A stretch of DNA of 64,000 nt from JAPOXR01 sp963664715 (GCA_963664715.2 CAXXUY010000008.1:215260-279259), one strand, 5' to 3'. Shown: positions 37,960 through 46,385, counted from the first letter of the stretch. Made by a program: numbers and translations. The notes: generated by a model from the letters alone, not told the origin.

Positions 37960-39780
37960 ATGGCACGCATGGCGCTGGCGGCAGGGTTGATGGCAGGGCT
38001 GGCCTGGACCGGGGCGGCACAGGCCTGCGAGGACTGGAACACCGGGGAGTTCTTCGAGACGGCCACTGTTGATGATGTCCGGAACTGCCTGGACGTCGGG
38101 GCTGCCATTGATGCCCGCGGTGAGGATGACATGACCCCCCTGCACTGGGCGGCGGCCCGGAGCGAGGATCCGGCGGTGATCAGGGCGCTGGTGACAGCCG
38201 GAGCGGATGTGCATGCCCATGCCGAGTACGAGTTGAGTGGGCTTGATGACTCGATAGATGGTTATGTTTTGCCCGGGTGGACCCCCCTGCACTTTGCTGC
38301 AGCCAGCAATCCCAGCGCGGCGATCATTATAGCTCTGGTGGTGGCAGGGGCAGATGTGAACGCCGGCGATGAGTACGGGTTTAGCCCATTGCATGCAGCA
38401 GCGGCTATCAATGGCAAGCCTGCGGTGACCGAAGCGCTGCTTGCTGCCGGGGCAGATGTGCATGCCAATGCTTTAGATGATGAGTTCGGGTTAACCCCCC
38501 TGCATGTGGCAGTCGCCTTCAACCCTGAACTGGCGGTGACCGAAGCGCTGCTTGCTGCCGGGGCAGAAGTGAACGCCGATGATGAGTACGGGTTTAGCCC
38601 ATTGCATGCAGCAGCGGCTTCGCAGGATGATAACCTCGAGATTCTGGCACTGCTGCTCGACCGCGGCGCTGAGTTGGAGGCGCGGACCGATAGCGGTGAG
38701 ACACCGCTACACGTGGCGGCAATAGACAACGACAATCCGGCGGTTCTGGCATTGCTGCTCGACCGGGGAGCCGAACTGGAGGCGCGTAACAATAACGACA
38801 AGACACCGCTGCACTCTGCCGCCGAGAAGGCTGACAATCCGGCGGTTCTGGCATTGCTGCTCAACCGCGGTGCCGATCCGAAAGCACGGACGGAGGACGG
38901 GAAGACTGCCTGGGACCTTGTTCAGAACAGAGACGCCCTGAAGGATACCGAGGTCTACCGGCGTCTCGAAGACGCACATTCCCTGGCCGGAGCGGCACAG
39001 GCCTGCGAGGACTGGAACACCGGGGAGTTCTTCGAGACGGCCACAACTGCCGATGTCCGGCTCTGCCTGGACAGTGGAGCCGGCATCGAAGCCCGCGACG
39101 AGAATGGCATGACCCCTCTGCACTGGGCCGCCCAGAGCGAGGACCTGGGTTTGGCGGTGATTGAGGCACTGCTGGTGGCAGGGGCTGACGTGAATGCCCG
39201 TGCTCTATTTCCGGATGCAATGGACGGCATCTTTATGATCGGCGTCATTGACAGCGCTACCCCTCTGCACATTGCGGTGATCAAGGACCGGGGCTTGGCA
39301 GTGATTGGAGTGCTTCTGGCGGCAGGAGCCGACATCAATGCCCGTTTCGAACTCGCGATGTTCGCGTTTGGAGCCTCGGCAGATATATCCGGCATGACCG
39401 CCCTTCACTGGGCGGCGAGTTTCGACACCAACCCAGCGATGATTGGAGTGCTTCTGGCCGCGGGAGCAGATGTCAATGCCCGCGACGAGGATGACATGAC
39501 GCCCCTGCACCGGGCGGCTCGAATTGGCGACGCTGCGGTCGTCGGTCTGCTGCTCGACCGGGGAGCCGATCCGAAAGCGCGGGACGGGGCTGGCAGGACG
39601 CCGTTGCACTTTGCCGCCGAGCGGGCTGACAATCCGGCGGTTCTGGCACTGCTGCTCGACCGGGGAGCCGATCCGAAAGCACGGACAGAGGAAGGAAAGA
39701 CTGCCTGGGACCTTGTTCAGGACGGAGACGCCCTGAAGGATACCGAGGTCTACCGGCGTCTCGAAGACGCTCGTTTCTGA
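37960..39780 (+). CDS. Secreted double ankyrin-repeat protein
   Basis: A 606-residue protein with a signal peptide (residues 1-21, ending GAAQA) and about a dozen ankyrin repeats (TPLHWAA, LLAAGADVNA). The protein is an internal duplication: AQACEDWNTGEFFETAT at the mature start recurs near residue 346 after LEDAHSLAG, and each half ends in KTAWDLVQ...DTEVYRRLEDA. The second half keeps a relic of the signal-peptide end, so two secreted genes fused. GGAAGG precedes the ATG. Probably periplasmic or exported protein-protein interaction module; target unknown. Confidence 0.88.
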   Translation: MARMALAAGLMAGLAWTGAAQACEDWNTGEFFETATVDDVRNCLDVGAAIDARGEDDMTPLHWAAARSEDPAVIRALVTAGADVHAHAEYELSGLDDSIDGYVLPGWTPLHFAAASNPSAAIIIALVVAGADVNAGDEYGFSPLHAAAAINGKPAVTEALLAAGADVHANALDDEFGLTPLHVAVAFNPELAVTEALLAAGAEVNADDEYGFSPLHAAAASQDDNLEILALLLDRGAELEARTDSGETPLHVAAIDNDNPAVLALLLDRGAELEARNNNDKTPLHSAAEKADNPAVLALLLNRGADPKARTEDGKTAWDLVQNRDALKDTEVYRRLEDAHSLAGAAQACEDWNTGEFFETATTADVRLCLDSGAGIEARDENGMTPLHWAAQSEDLGLAVIEALLVAGADVNARALFPDAMDGIFMIGVIDSATPLHIAVIKDRGLAVIGVLLAAGADINARFELAMFAFGASADISGMTALHWAASFDTNPAMIGVLLAAGADVNARDEDDMTPLHRAARIGDAAVVGLLLDRGADPKARDGAGRTPLHFAAERADNPAVLALLLDRGADPKARTEEGKTAWDLVQDGDALKDTEVYRRLEDARF

Positions 39781-39794
39781 GTTTTGTCAATACG

Positions 39795-39830
39795 GGGTCG
39801 GCTCCGGCTGAGTGCAGAATGACACTCCAG
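39795..39830 (+). repeat. Tn3-type terminal repeat (IR1, left-end orientation)
   Basis: Fourteen bases after the ankyrin stop. Begins GGGTCGGCTCCGG, contains TGAGTGCAGAAT and ends CCAG. It matches about 26 of 36 positions of the repeat at 42161, the size and style of Tn3-family 38-bp ends. Confidence 0.5.
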
Positions 39831-39840
39831 GCATATTGGG

Positions 39841-40031
39841 GCCGGTTTCCAACACTTCGCCCGAGAGTCCGTTTTCCGGCCCGCAGAGCGGGGGGAACGG
39901 TTTTGCGGCCCCAAGGTCATCCAGGCGGCGTTTCGCTCACGGAGCGGGCGTTGTGTAGGGGGGTTTCACGGAGTCGGCAGGTTTAGCCGGATTTCGCGGA
40001 TTCCGGGTAATGGGAACAGGAATTCGTCCAT
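39841..40031 (+). repeat. ~190-bp island repeat R1, copy 1
   Basis: First of four copies (others at 41358, 54783, 57248), all in plus orientation. Shared blocks include CGCCCGAGAG, GGTCATCCAGGCGGCGTTTC, TTTCACGGAGT and a CCGGAT...ATCCGG hairpin (here weakened to 5 bp), ending GGAATTCGTC. It follows the ankyrin gene. Confidence 0.85.
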
Positions 40032-40159
40032 ACTTTTAATACATGACAGGCAACTATGAGACGCGGCATGTGAGTTAATGATATTCTGAAGCGGTGCTAT
40101 CCGGAACACTGACAATCTGGCTCTCTTGCGATAACCTCACACCGGTTTTCATCGGGAAA

Positions 40160-41293
40160 ATGCAGAGGATGATTTTCCGAATTGTGGCGGCGGCGGTGTA
40201 CATCGCCATCGCGGGTGTGGCCAATGCCACCGACTTCGAAGCTGGCAGAGAGGCGTATGAACGCGGCGATTTCACCGACGCTCTGAAGGAATTCCGCCCG
40301 CTGGCCGAGCAAGGGCATGCCGACGCCCAGTACAACCTGGGCGACATGTATCGCCGCGGCGAGGGCGTGTCGCAGGACTATGCCGAGGCCGCCGCTTGGT
40401 ATCGCAGGGCCGCAGAACAGGGAAATGTCGACGCCCAGTACAACCTGGGGCTCATGTATTTCCTCGGCGAGGGTGTGTCGCAGGACTACGCCGAGGCCGC
40501 CGCATGGTATCGCAGGGCCGCAGAACAGGGAAATGTCGACGCCCAGTTCCTACTGGGGATCATTTATCGCTTCGGCTGGGGCGTGCCGCAGGACTACGCC
40601 GAGGCCGCCGCATGGTATCGCAGGGCCGCAGAACAAGGGCATGCCGAGGCCCAACTCATGCTGGGAAATATGTATGACGACGGCGAGGGCGTGTCGCAGG
40701 ACTATGCCGAGGCCGCCGCATGGTATCGCAGGGCCGCAGAACAGGGAAATGTCGACGCCCAGTTCAGGCTGGCAATCATGCATGAGGAAGGCGAGGGCGT
40801 GCCGCAGGACGACGCCGAGGCCGCCGCATGGTATCGCAGGGTCGCAGAACGGGGAGATCCCGGCGCACAGTTCAAGCTGGGACACATGTATTACTCCGGC
40901 CGGGGCGTGCCGCGGGACGCAGGCGAGGCCGTCGTATGGATTCGCAGGGCTGCCGAGCAGGGGCATGCCGACGCCCAACCCATGCTGGGGTATATGTATT
41001 TCTTCGGCGATGGCGTGCCGCAGGACGACGCCGAGGCCGCCGCATGGTTTCGCAAGGCCGCAGAACGGGGAAATGCCGACGCCCAGTTCAGGCTGGGGTA
41101 CATGTATTACAATAGCCTGGGCTTGCCGCAGGATTATGTGAATGCCCATGTCTGGTTCAACCTCGCCAGCGAACAGGGCCATGAGGAATCCAGGGCATTC
41201 CTGTACATACTGGAAGAGGAGATGACCCCGGACCAGATCGCCGAGGCGCAGAAGTTCAGCCGCGAACTGGATGCAGAAACTCGGGAGCGCTGA
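40160..41293 (+). CDS. Secreted Sel1-like repeat protein
   Basis: A 377-residue protein with a signal peptide (residues about 1-21: FRIVAAAVYIAIAGVANA) and eight full 36-residue Sel1-like repeats of the form AEQGxxDAQxxLGxMYxxGxGVxQDYAEAAxWYRRA plus a degenerate ninth. Sel1 arrays form superhelices that bind other proteins and in bacteria often serve in host interaction or envelope signalling. The ATG at 40160 was chosen; the nearby ATG at 40169 has GAGG upstream and is an alternative. Followed by island repeat R1 copy 2. Confidence 0.9.
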   Translation: MQRMIFRIVAAAVYIAIAGVANATDFEAGREAYERGDFTDALKEFRPLAEQGHADAQYNLGDMYRRGEGVSQDYAEAAAWYRRAAEQGNVDAQYNLGLMYFLGEGVSQDYAEAAAWYRRAAEQGNVDAQFLLGIIYRFGWGVPQDYAEAAAWYRRAAEQGHAEAQLMLGNMYDDGEGVSQDYAEAAAWYRRAAEQGNVDAQFRLAIMHEEGEGVPQDDAEAAAWYRRVAERGDPGAQFKLGHMYYSGRGVPRDAGEAVVWIRRAAEQGHADAQPMLGYMYFFGDGVPQDDAEAAAWFRKAAERGNADAQFRLGYMYYNSLGLPQDYVNAHVWFNLASEQGHEESRAFLYILEEEMTPDQIAEAQKFSRELDAETRER

Positions 41294-41357
41294 AGGAAAC
41301 CGCGGCCTACCGAGACCTCAACGACCTGCATTTCTGCCTATCTGGAGGCCTGAAGGG

Positions 41358-41525
41358 TCCGGTTTCCGGCACATCGCCCGAGAGTCCGTTTTCTTGCCCG
41401 TAGAGCAGAGGGAAGGGTTTTGCGGCCCCAAGGTCATCCAGGCGGCGTTTCGCTCACCAGAAGGGCGCTCTGGAGGCGGGTTTTCACGGAGTCGGCAAGT
41501 TCAGCCGGATTTCGCGGAATCCGGG
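41358..41525 (+). repeat. ~170-bp island repeat R1, copy 2
   Basis: Same blocks as copy 1, with a perfect 7-bp hairpin CCGGATT/AATCCGG (41505-41524). The homology with copy 3 (54783) continues beyond it to about 41640 (TTTCCGGAACAGGGATATTC, then CATCAATCAAAAGACAG), ending at a resolvase fragment. Confidence 0.85.
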
Positions 41526-41619
41526 GCAGAGGGCGATAATCCAGCCATTTCCGGAACAGGGATATTCTTCTTCGGGTTTTCCGGGCGCCTGTTAATCAAA
41601 CATCAATCAAAAGACAGCG

Positions 41620-41720
41620 GCGCGAAAATCCATCGAAACCGAAATGACGCCCGGACAGGCTGCAAGACAGTTCGATATTGGCAGGGCTACAGCCTGCAGG
41701 CTACCAGGTCGTTCCGTTGA
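41620..41720 (+). pseudogene. Serine resolvase C-terminal remnant
   Basis: Matches the last 35 codons of the intact resolvase at 46583-47146 (nucleotide blocks GCGGCGCGAAAA, ATGACGCCCGGACAGGC, TTGGCAGGGC) with frameshifts, and is followed by the same 64-bp end sequence. Confidence 0.65.
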
Positions 41721-41784
41721 ACCCGAAAGGGCCCGGATTGTTCCTCCCTGGAGTAATCCAGCGTACAAACTATGCGATAAGGCC
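41721..41784 (-). repeat. 64-bp end repeat R2, copy a
   Basis: Reads inward from the right as GGCCTTATCGCATAGTTTG and continues ACGCTGGATTACTCCAGG. It matches the perfect pair at 44105-44168 and 47147-47210 with several changes near its inner end. It abuts a resolvase remnant, as do copies at 47147 and 49438. Confidence 0.8.
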
Positions 41785-41896
41785 CTTACGGTCAGGCACG
41801 TCCACTTGCCCTTTAGCAGAAACTGTAACGGCGGCACTGAAGCTTTAATTGCACCCGGATGCAATTCAAAAGGCGCGCCGGTAGCGAGCAGCGCCT

Positions 41897-42148
41897 CTAA
41901 TGCTTGTACCTCGCTCCAGCTGCCCTTTCGATTGCGGCGGCGGCAAGCCGGTCAATATTCAGTTCGTGACGGATTTCCTGGAGAAACCGTAACTCTATCT
42001 GGGGCAATCGTCCGTCACCGGCAGCAACGTCACATGCCAGCGTATACGCCGTTTCGGCGTATTCCGAAGGGAGTGCCTCCCTGACGGCGCCGAAGAATGT
42101 CGACAACCCGTCCTCTCTTCCGAAGAGATCCAGCACGTAATGTGTCAT
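41897..42148 (-). pseudogene. TerB-like protein, truncated
   Basis: A minus-strand frame encodes a C-terminal segment like the TerB domain (ETAYTLACDVAAGDGRLPQI, LRFLQEIRHELNIDRLAA). TerB domains act at the membrane in stress and phage-response systems. The frame runs into the terminal repeat at 42161, so the 5' part of the gene was cut off by the mobile element; an ATG at 42148 could still start an 83-residue product. Confidence 0.5.
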
Positions 42149-42160
42149 CTTCCTTATTTC

Positions 42161-42197
42161 GGGTCTGTTCCGGATGAGTGCAAAATAGTACGTCAAG
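42161..42197 (+). repeat. Tn3-type terminal repeat (IR2, left-end orientation)
   Basis: 37 bases beginning GGGTCTGTTCCGGATGAGTG and ending CGTCAAG. It matches the inverted repeat at 44389-44425 at 32 of 37 positions. The stop codon of the adjacent resolvase (42193-42195) lies inside it. Confidence 0.8.
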
Positions 42198-42804
42198 CGC
42201 TGACGACACGCTTTCCGTAATCCCTCAGGTTCCCGTTTGGATCGACATACCGGTAAAGTGTTGCAGGGCGGATGCCGAGTTCCTTGCTCAATTCGGAAAC
42301 CGACGTATCGCGACTTGCCATGGCCGCTTGCGCCATTCGGACCTGGGCCTTTGTCAGGGCGAATTTCCGACCACCCTTGCGACCGCGGGCACGGGCTGCC
42401 TGCAGTCCTGCCATGGTGCGTTCCCGAATGAGCTCGCTCTCAAACTCGGCCAGCGCAGCAAAGATACCGAACGACAACCGCCCGGCGGCCGTTGTCGTGT
42501 CGATCTGTGCCCCTTGACCTGTGAGCACCTTCAAACCAACGCCGCGCTCGGAGAGCATCGTTACCGTTTTGACAAGATGGTTCAGGCTCCGGCCCATGCG
42601 ATCCAGCTTCCAGACCACGAGTACATCGCCACCCCTCAGGGCTTTCAGGCAGGCCTTCAATCCCGGACGTTCATCTTTTTTCCCTGACGCGAGATCAGAG
42701 TAGATCTGGCCTTCGTCCACACCGGCGGCAATCAGGGCATCCTGCTGCAAGTCGAGGGACTGGCTGCCATCAGCCTTCGACACACGGGCATAGCCGATCA
42801 GCAT
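42193..42804 (-). CDS. tnpR: Serine resolvase (TnpR-like), intact
   Basis: A 203-residue small serine recombinase of normal length. The catalytic serine is in GYARVSKAD, the arginines of the active site in VWKLDRMGRS, the long E helix in FAALAEFESELIRERT and the C-terminal helix-turn-helix in VSELSKELGIRPATLYRY. It should resolve cointegrates at a res site of a Tn3-family element. Its stop codon lies within terminal repeat IR2. The cargo gene upstream, an MNT-HEPN fusion, is in the same orientation. Confidence 0.92.
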   Translation of the reverse strand: MLIGYARVSKADGSQSLDLQQDALIAAGVDEGQIYSDLASGKKDERPGLKACLKALRGGDVLVVWKLDRMGRSLNHLVKTVTMLSERGVGLKVLTGQGAQIDTTTAAGRLSFGIFAALAEFESELIRERTMAGLQAARARGRKGGRKFALTKAQVRMAQAAMASRDTSVSELSKELGIRPATLYRYVDPNGNLRDYGKRVVSA

Positions 42805-42957
42805 GTCTCACAATCGTTTGTTTGGGACAACGGGTTTTCCTGTCGCTCCCGGGCGGGATTTCCGTTTCACAATCAGTATCACAATCAACATTCCACATAC
42901 GCCCGCAGGACTGCAGACCGCGTCCGAACTGCTGATGCATGTCTCTTGCCGAAAATG

Positions 42958-42994
42958 CCTGACGCAGGATTTCGCCCCCTCCCGCAAACGACCC
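42958..42994 (-). repeat. Tn3-type terminal repeat (IR7, right-end orientation)
   Basis: Read from 42994 leftward it begins GGGTCGTTTGCGGGAGGGGG and ends CGTCAGG. The same sequence, with few changes, occurs at 56096-56131. It lies three bases beyond the stop of the MNT-HEPN gene and could bound a tnpR-only unit from 42161. Confidence 0.55.
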
Positions 42995-42997
42995 CTG

Positions 42998-43999
42998 TTA
43001 CAGCGGATGGACCGCCGCCGCCTCCCGGACCGCCTGCAGGTTCCCTGCCGCGATGACAACCCGCTCTCTCCAGTCCTCCAGAACGCCGGCAACCGTGTCC
43101 CGGTTCGCTCCTGCCGCCTGGCCGTGTTCCGGTCCATCCACGCCGGCGAGGCGTTGGGCAGCCTCGTCGAGCTCGTCGAGGACGATGTCCTCGACATGCC
43201 CCCGGTAATGCGGAAACTCCCCGGCGAGCAACCCGGCAGTCCGGCACAGGCGTTCGCCGGCCCGGGCGATTTCATCCGGCGAGACGTCGGGAGCGTCGGC
43301 ATGGTGCGCCTCACGGCCGGCGGCGGTGAGGCCATTGAGTGAGCGGAGTGTTTCCGCCAGTGCAGGATCCTTGCCGGCGATGGCGCCGGAAAGGCCGGCG
43401 AGGTCGTGAAGGCGGCGGGGCTCGTGGCCGTGGCGAAGCAGCAGCGCCTTCGCCAGGTGTCCCGCCGCAATGGCGGTCCGCTCCACGAAGAAGTTGGCCT
43501 GGCGCTGGACGCTGAGCGGGTTGGATGCGCCGAGGCCGATGCGCAGCTCGATCAGCGCTTCGTTCATGTGCGACAGCGCGTTCGTGATTACCATCAGGTA
43601 GACGTTGCGGTCCAGTTCGGGCGTCTTCAGTCCGGTTGGCCTCTCCCACCTCCCGGCCAGCGGCACCGCATCCCTGGCAAGGGCGCAGCCGAGATGGCCG
43701 AGATCGTTGCGGTGAAGGCGGATCTCGCTGTCGGCGATGAACACGATGTTGACGTGATCATCGGCCAGGTCGAGGACAGGCAGATCCGCTGGCCGGGGCG
43801 GACCGTCGCCGGTCACCACGGCGATGTCCCAGTCGCTCGAGGCATCGTGATCGCCCCTGGCGCGGGATCCGAAGAGCAGCACGGCCCTCGCCGCCGGCCA
43901 TGCGGCCAGCGTTTCCCTTGCGGCCTTCCTGATCCGGTCCAGCATCAAGCTGTCGCTGGCGGCCTTCCCGCCGGACGGCTGGTGCAGATGCTGCCGCAT
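42998..43999 (-). CDS. Nucleotidyltransferase-HEPN fusion protein
   Basis: A 333-residue protein. Residues about 25-110 form an MNT nucleotidyltransferase with the pattern FGSRARGDHDASSDWDIAV (G-S and D-x-D metal site). The rest is a helical HEPN-like domain (NALSHMNEALIELRIG, ANFFVERTAIAAGHLAKALL, RRLHDLAG). Separate MNT and HEPN proteins form toxin-antitoxin pairs in which the transferase modifies the HEPN RNase; here both are on one chain. GGAGAGG precedes the ATG. It is cargo of the Tn3-type unit bounded by IR2 and IR4. A role as a drug-modifying transferase is an alternative. Confidence 0.8.
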   Translation of the reverse strand: MRQHLHQPSGGKAASDSLMLDRIRKAARETLAAWPAARAVLLFGSRARGDHDASSDWDIAVVTGDGPPRPADLPVLDLADDHVNIVFIADSEIRLHRNDLGHLGCALARDAVPLAGRWERPTGLKTPELDRNVYLMVITNALSHMNEALIELRIGLGASNPLSVQRQANFFVERTAIAAGHLAKALLLRHGHEPRRLHDLAGLSGAIAGKDPALAETLRSLNGLTAAGREAHHADAPDVSPDEIARAGERLCRTAGLLAGEFPHYRGHVEDIVLDELDEAAQRLAGVDGPEHGQAAGANRDTVAGVLEDWRERVVIAAGNLQAVREAAAVHPL

Positions 44000-44104
44000 T
44001 GTCCCTCTCCGGATCCTGCCGCTTCATCATATGTGCTGGTGGCGGGCTCGATCAAGGCGGTGCCACCTGGCGGGAATGCCCGTCAACCAGGCCCGCTCCT
44101 GTTT

Positions 44105-44168
44105 GGCCTTATCGCATAGTTTGTACGCTGGATTACTCCAAGGACGAACAAACCGGGCACATTCGGGT
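44105..44168 (+). repeat. 64-bp end repeat R2, copy b (left end of oxidase unit)
   Basis: Begins GGCCTTATCGCATAGTTTG and ends ACATTCGGGT. It is identical over all 64 bases to the reverse complement of 47147-47210. The first 38 bases end in CCAAG, Tn3-like in length though not in the outermost bases. Confidence 0.9.
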
Positions 44169-44201
44169 CGCTTACGGATGAGTGCAGGAAAGTACGCCAA
44201 G
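44165..44201 (+). repeat. Tn3-type terminal repeat (IR3, left-end orientation)
   Basis: Begins GGGTCGCTTACGGATGAGTG and ends CGCCAAG; shares its first four bases with the end of the 64-bp repeat. It pairs with IR4 at 26 of 37 positions, which would delimit a 260-base miniature unit, but IR2 pairs better with IR4. Confidence 0.6.
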
Positions 44202-44388
44202 GATTTGTCAACCGGCAATGACATGCCCGTTTGTGAGAAATTCATTGAGAAACGGGTAATGATACATGAATCCAGCACCAGAGAGCTGATTTTGGCACCA
44301 CGCCACAAACCTCCGTTTGTGATGCACAACGGTAAAAACAATCGGAAAATCGCCTTTCCTTTCAGTCTCTTCTATTGGCACTGCTGTT

Positions 44389-44425
44389 CTTCCCGTACGA
44401 TTTAGCACTCATTCGGAACAGACCC
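44389..44425 (-). repeat. Tn3-type terminal repeat (IR4, right-end orientation)
   Basis: Read from 44425 leftward it begins GGGTCTGTTCCGAATGAGTG and ends CGGGAAG, matching IR2 (42161) at 32 of 37 positions. It directly abuts a resolvase gene that is cut at this point (44427). Confidence 0.8.
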
Positions 44426-44426
44426 G

Positions 44427-44690
44427 ATGATGGCCACGATGCTGGCAGGCGTTGCCCAGTTCGAGCGCGACCTGATCAGCGAGCGCGTGAAATCGGGGCT
44501 GGCAGCAGCGAAGGCGCGCGGCAAGAAGCTCGGCCGCCAGCCAGGACAGCGGCCAAAATCAGACAGGCTTGCACCGAAGGTCCTTCAGTTCGTCTCCGAG
44601 GGGCGAAGCTATCGCTGGATCGCCCGTGACCTCGGAATCAGCAAGAATACCGTCGCGGGCATCGTCAAGCGGCACCGGCAGGCCGGATGA
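44427..44690 (+). pseudogene. tnpR: Serine resolvase, C-terminal half
   Basis: The frame reads GVAQFERDLISERVKSGLAA, then the helix-turn-helix (RSYRWIARDLGISKNTVAGI) and a stop. The catalytic N-terminal half is absent: terminal repeat IR4 ends one base before the frame begins, so a Tn3-type unit inserted into, or recombined within, this gene. Its own right end is probably IR5 at 44768-44804. Confidence 0.85.
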
Positions 44691-44767
44691 AGGTGCATTC
44701 TCGTAGCGCTCAGCATCAGATGTGCGGACAATCGCCCGTGAAGAGGGCGAGAGGCAACAACAAAATG

Positions 44768-44804
44768 CTTAGCGTAGGATTCTGCCCTCTACCGGAACCG
44801 ACCC
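44768..44804 (-). repeat. Tn3-type terminal repeat (IR5, right-end orientation)
   Basis: Read from 44804 leftward it begins GGGTCGGTTCCGGTAGAGGG, contains CAGAATCC and ends CGCTAAG, a canonical Tn3-family end. It lies 78 bases beyond the truncated resolvase, a usual tnpR-to-end distance. Confidence 0.7.
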
Positions 44805-44894
44805 GAACCGGTCATGTTGCCGGGGTTTCAACGGCTCAAGGACCAGGAACCCGGCGAACCTGGCTCCACTCCACATCGAAACCGAATTGGCCAT

Positions 44895-46385
44895 TCACGC
44901 GTCCTGTGACACCGTGAATTGACCCATCATGCCGCAGTCTTCGTGTTCAAGAATATGGCAGTGATACATGTACGGTGCATGAACCGGTGCCTCATGGTCG
45001 AAGCGCACCAGTATTTCCGCCACGCCGTCCTGAACATGCACCATATCCTTCCAGCCCTCAGCGTAGGACATCGTGTCATGGCTATCCTGTCCCAGGATGC
45101 GGAACGAACAACCATGAACATGGAAAGGATGAATCTCTTCGTCCGCCTCAATCCTCCAAAGCTCCGTTTCGCCCAAACGGGCGCGCTCGTCGATGCGGTC
45201 CATTTTCATTGGTTGGCCGTTGATGCCCATGCCCATGCCTCCACCGCAGAAGTTCCCCCAATTGGCTGCAAGGGTCGCCAGTTCTTCACCTTCGTCCATC
45301 TCAAGAGTGAATTCCCTCGTTGCCGTTGCCTCATCCGCATTGGCCGGAGAGAGGTTCGCCAGTTGATCGGGCATGGAACCGGTGAACCCAGTTTCCCCTG
45401 TTCGGGACAGTGTCAGCACCGTCGTTTCCGGGATCTGTTCATTGATGAATTGCTCCAGCAGACCGGAAAGCCATCCATAGCCGGGAAAGCTGGCTGCCGT
45501 GAGACTGTTCCTCTCCCGGGTGCTCATGTCCACAAGCACCTCGTAGCGTTCGCCGGGCGACATGATCAGGTTCCTGGTCTCCACCGCCGAAGCCAGGAAA
45601 CCGCCGTCGGACGCAATGACGGTCAGCGGTCCATCCTTCATTCTCAATGTCAGGAAACGGGCATTGCATGCATTCAGAATACGTAGCCGGACCAGGCCGC
45701 CCGGAACATTCTGTCCTGCCGGGGCAATGGTCCCGTTGACGACGAAGGTGTCACCAAGAAATCCGGTTTCAAAGGCCTCCCCTGTCACCGAATAGCTCAT
45801 CGTTCCATCGTCATCGAATTTCTTGTCCTGCAAAACGATGGTGACGTCATCGACGCCATAGGTCCTGGGCAAATCGGCGGACAGGCTGGCGTCATCCTCG
45901 ATCAGCATCACGCCAGCAAGGCCCCTGTAGACCTGCCGGGCAGTCCTGCCGTGCATGTGGGAGTGGAACCAGGTCATCGCGGCCTGTTGCCGGATGGGCA
46001 CGTCAGGAGCCCATGTGTGACCCGGATCAATTGCCTGGTGGGGACCGCCATCGACCTCACCCGGTATGTGCAACCCGTGCCAGTGAACGGTTGTCACTTC
46101 ACCGATTCCATTGATGACGTCAAAGGGCAGGGTCTGTCCCTGTTTCACCCTTAGCACCTGACCCAGATAGTTGCTGTTGATGCCGAGTGTCCTGCTGGCG
46201 GCACCGGAACCAAAGTCATGTGCGGCAGCATTCAGGTTGAGTTGAATTCGTTCGTCGGGTTCACCGGTCAGATCATTCAACGGAAGGATCGGCAAGGGTT
46301 TCAACCGGGATTTCGCCCAGGAGATTCCAGCCCCGGCGAGGAGGGCGCAGGCGCCGGCTGCCTTAAGGAATGTCCGTCGGTCCAT
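44895..46385 (-). CDS. Multicopper oxidase, Tat-exported (CueO-like)
   Basis: A 496-residue multicopper oxidase. The start at 46385 puts the Tat motif DRRTFLKAAG at the N-terminus; the longer ORF to 46466 would bury it. All four copper-binding motifs are present: HWHG, HSHMHG, HPFHVHG and the C-terminal HCHILEHEDCGMM, with a methionine as axial ligand. It probably oxidises Cu(I) or phenolic substrates in the periplasm and supports copper tolerance. It is the cargo of the unit bounded by perfect 64-bp inverted repeats, divergent from the resolvase at 46583. Confidence 0.93.
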   Translation of the reverse strand: MDRRTFLKAAGACALLAGAGISWAKSRLKPLPILPLNDLTGEPDERIQLNLNAAAHDFGSGAASRTLGINSNYLGQVLRVKQGQTLPFDVINGIGEVTTVHWHGLHIPGEVDGGPHQAIDPGHTWAPDVPIRQQAAMTWFHSHMHGRTARQVYRGLAGVMLIEDDASLSADLPRTYGVDDVTIVLQDKKFDDDGTMSYSVTGEAFETGFLGDTFVVNGTIAPAGQNVPGGLVRLRILNACNARFLTLRMKDGPLTVIASDGGFLASAVETRNLIMSPGERYEVLVDMSTRERNSLTAASFPGYGWLSGLLEQFINEQIPETTVLTLSRTGETGFTGSMPDQLANLSPANADEATATREFTLEMDEGEELATLAANWGNFCGGGMGMGINGQPMKMDRIDERARLGETELWRIEADEEIHPFHVHGCSFRILGQDSHDTMSYAEGWKDMVHVQDGVAEILVRFDHEAPVHAPYMYHCHILEHEDCGMMGQFTVSQDA

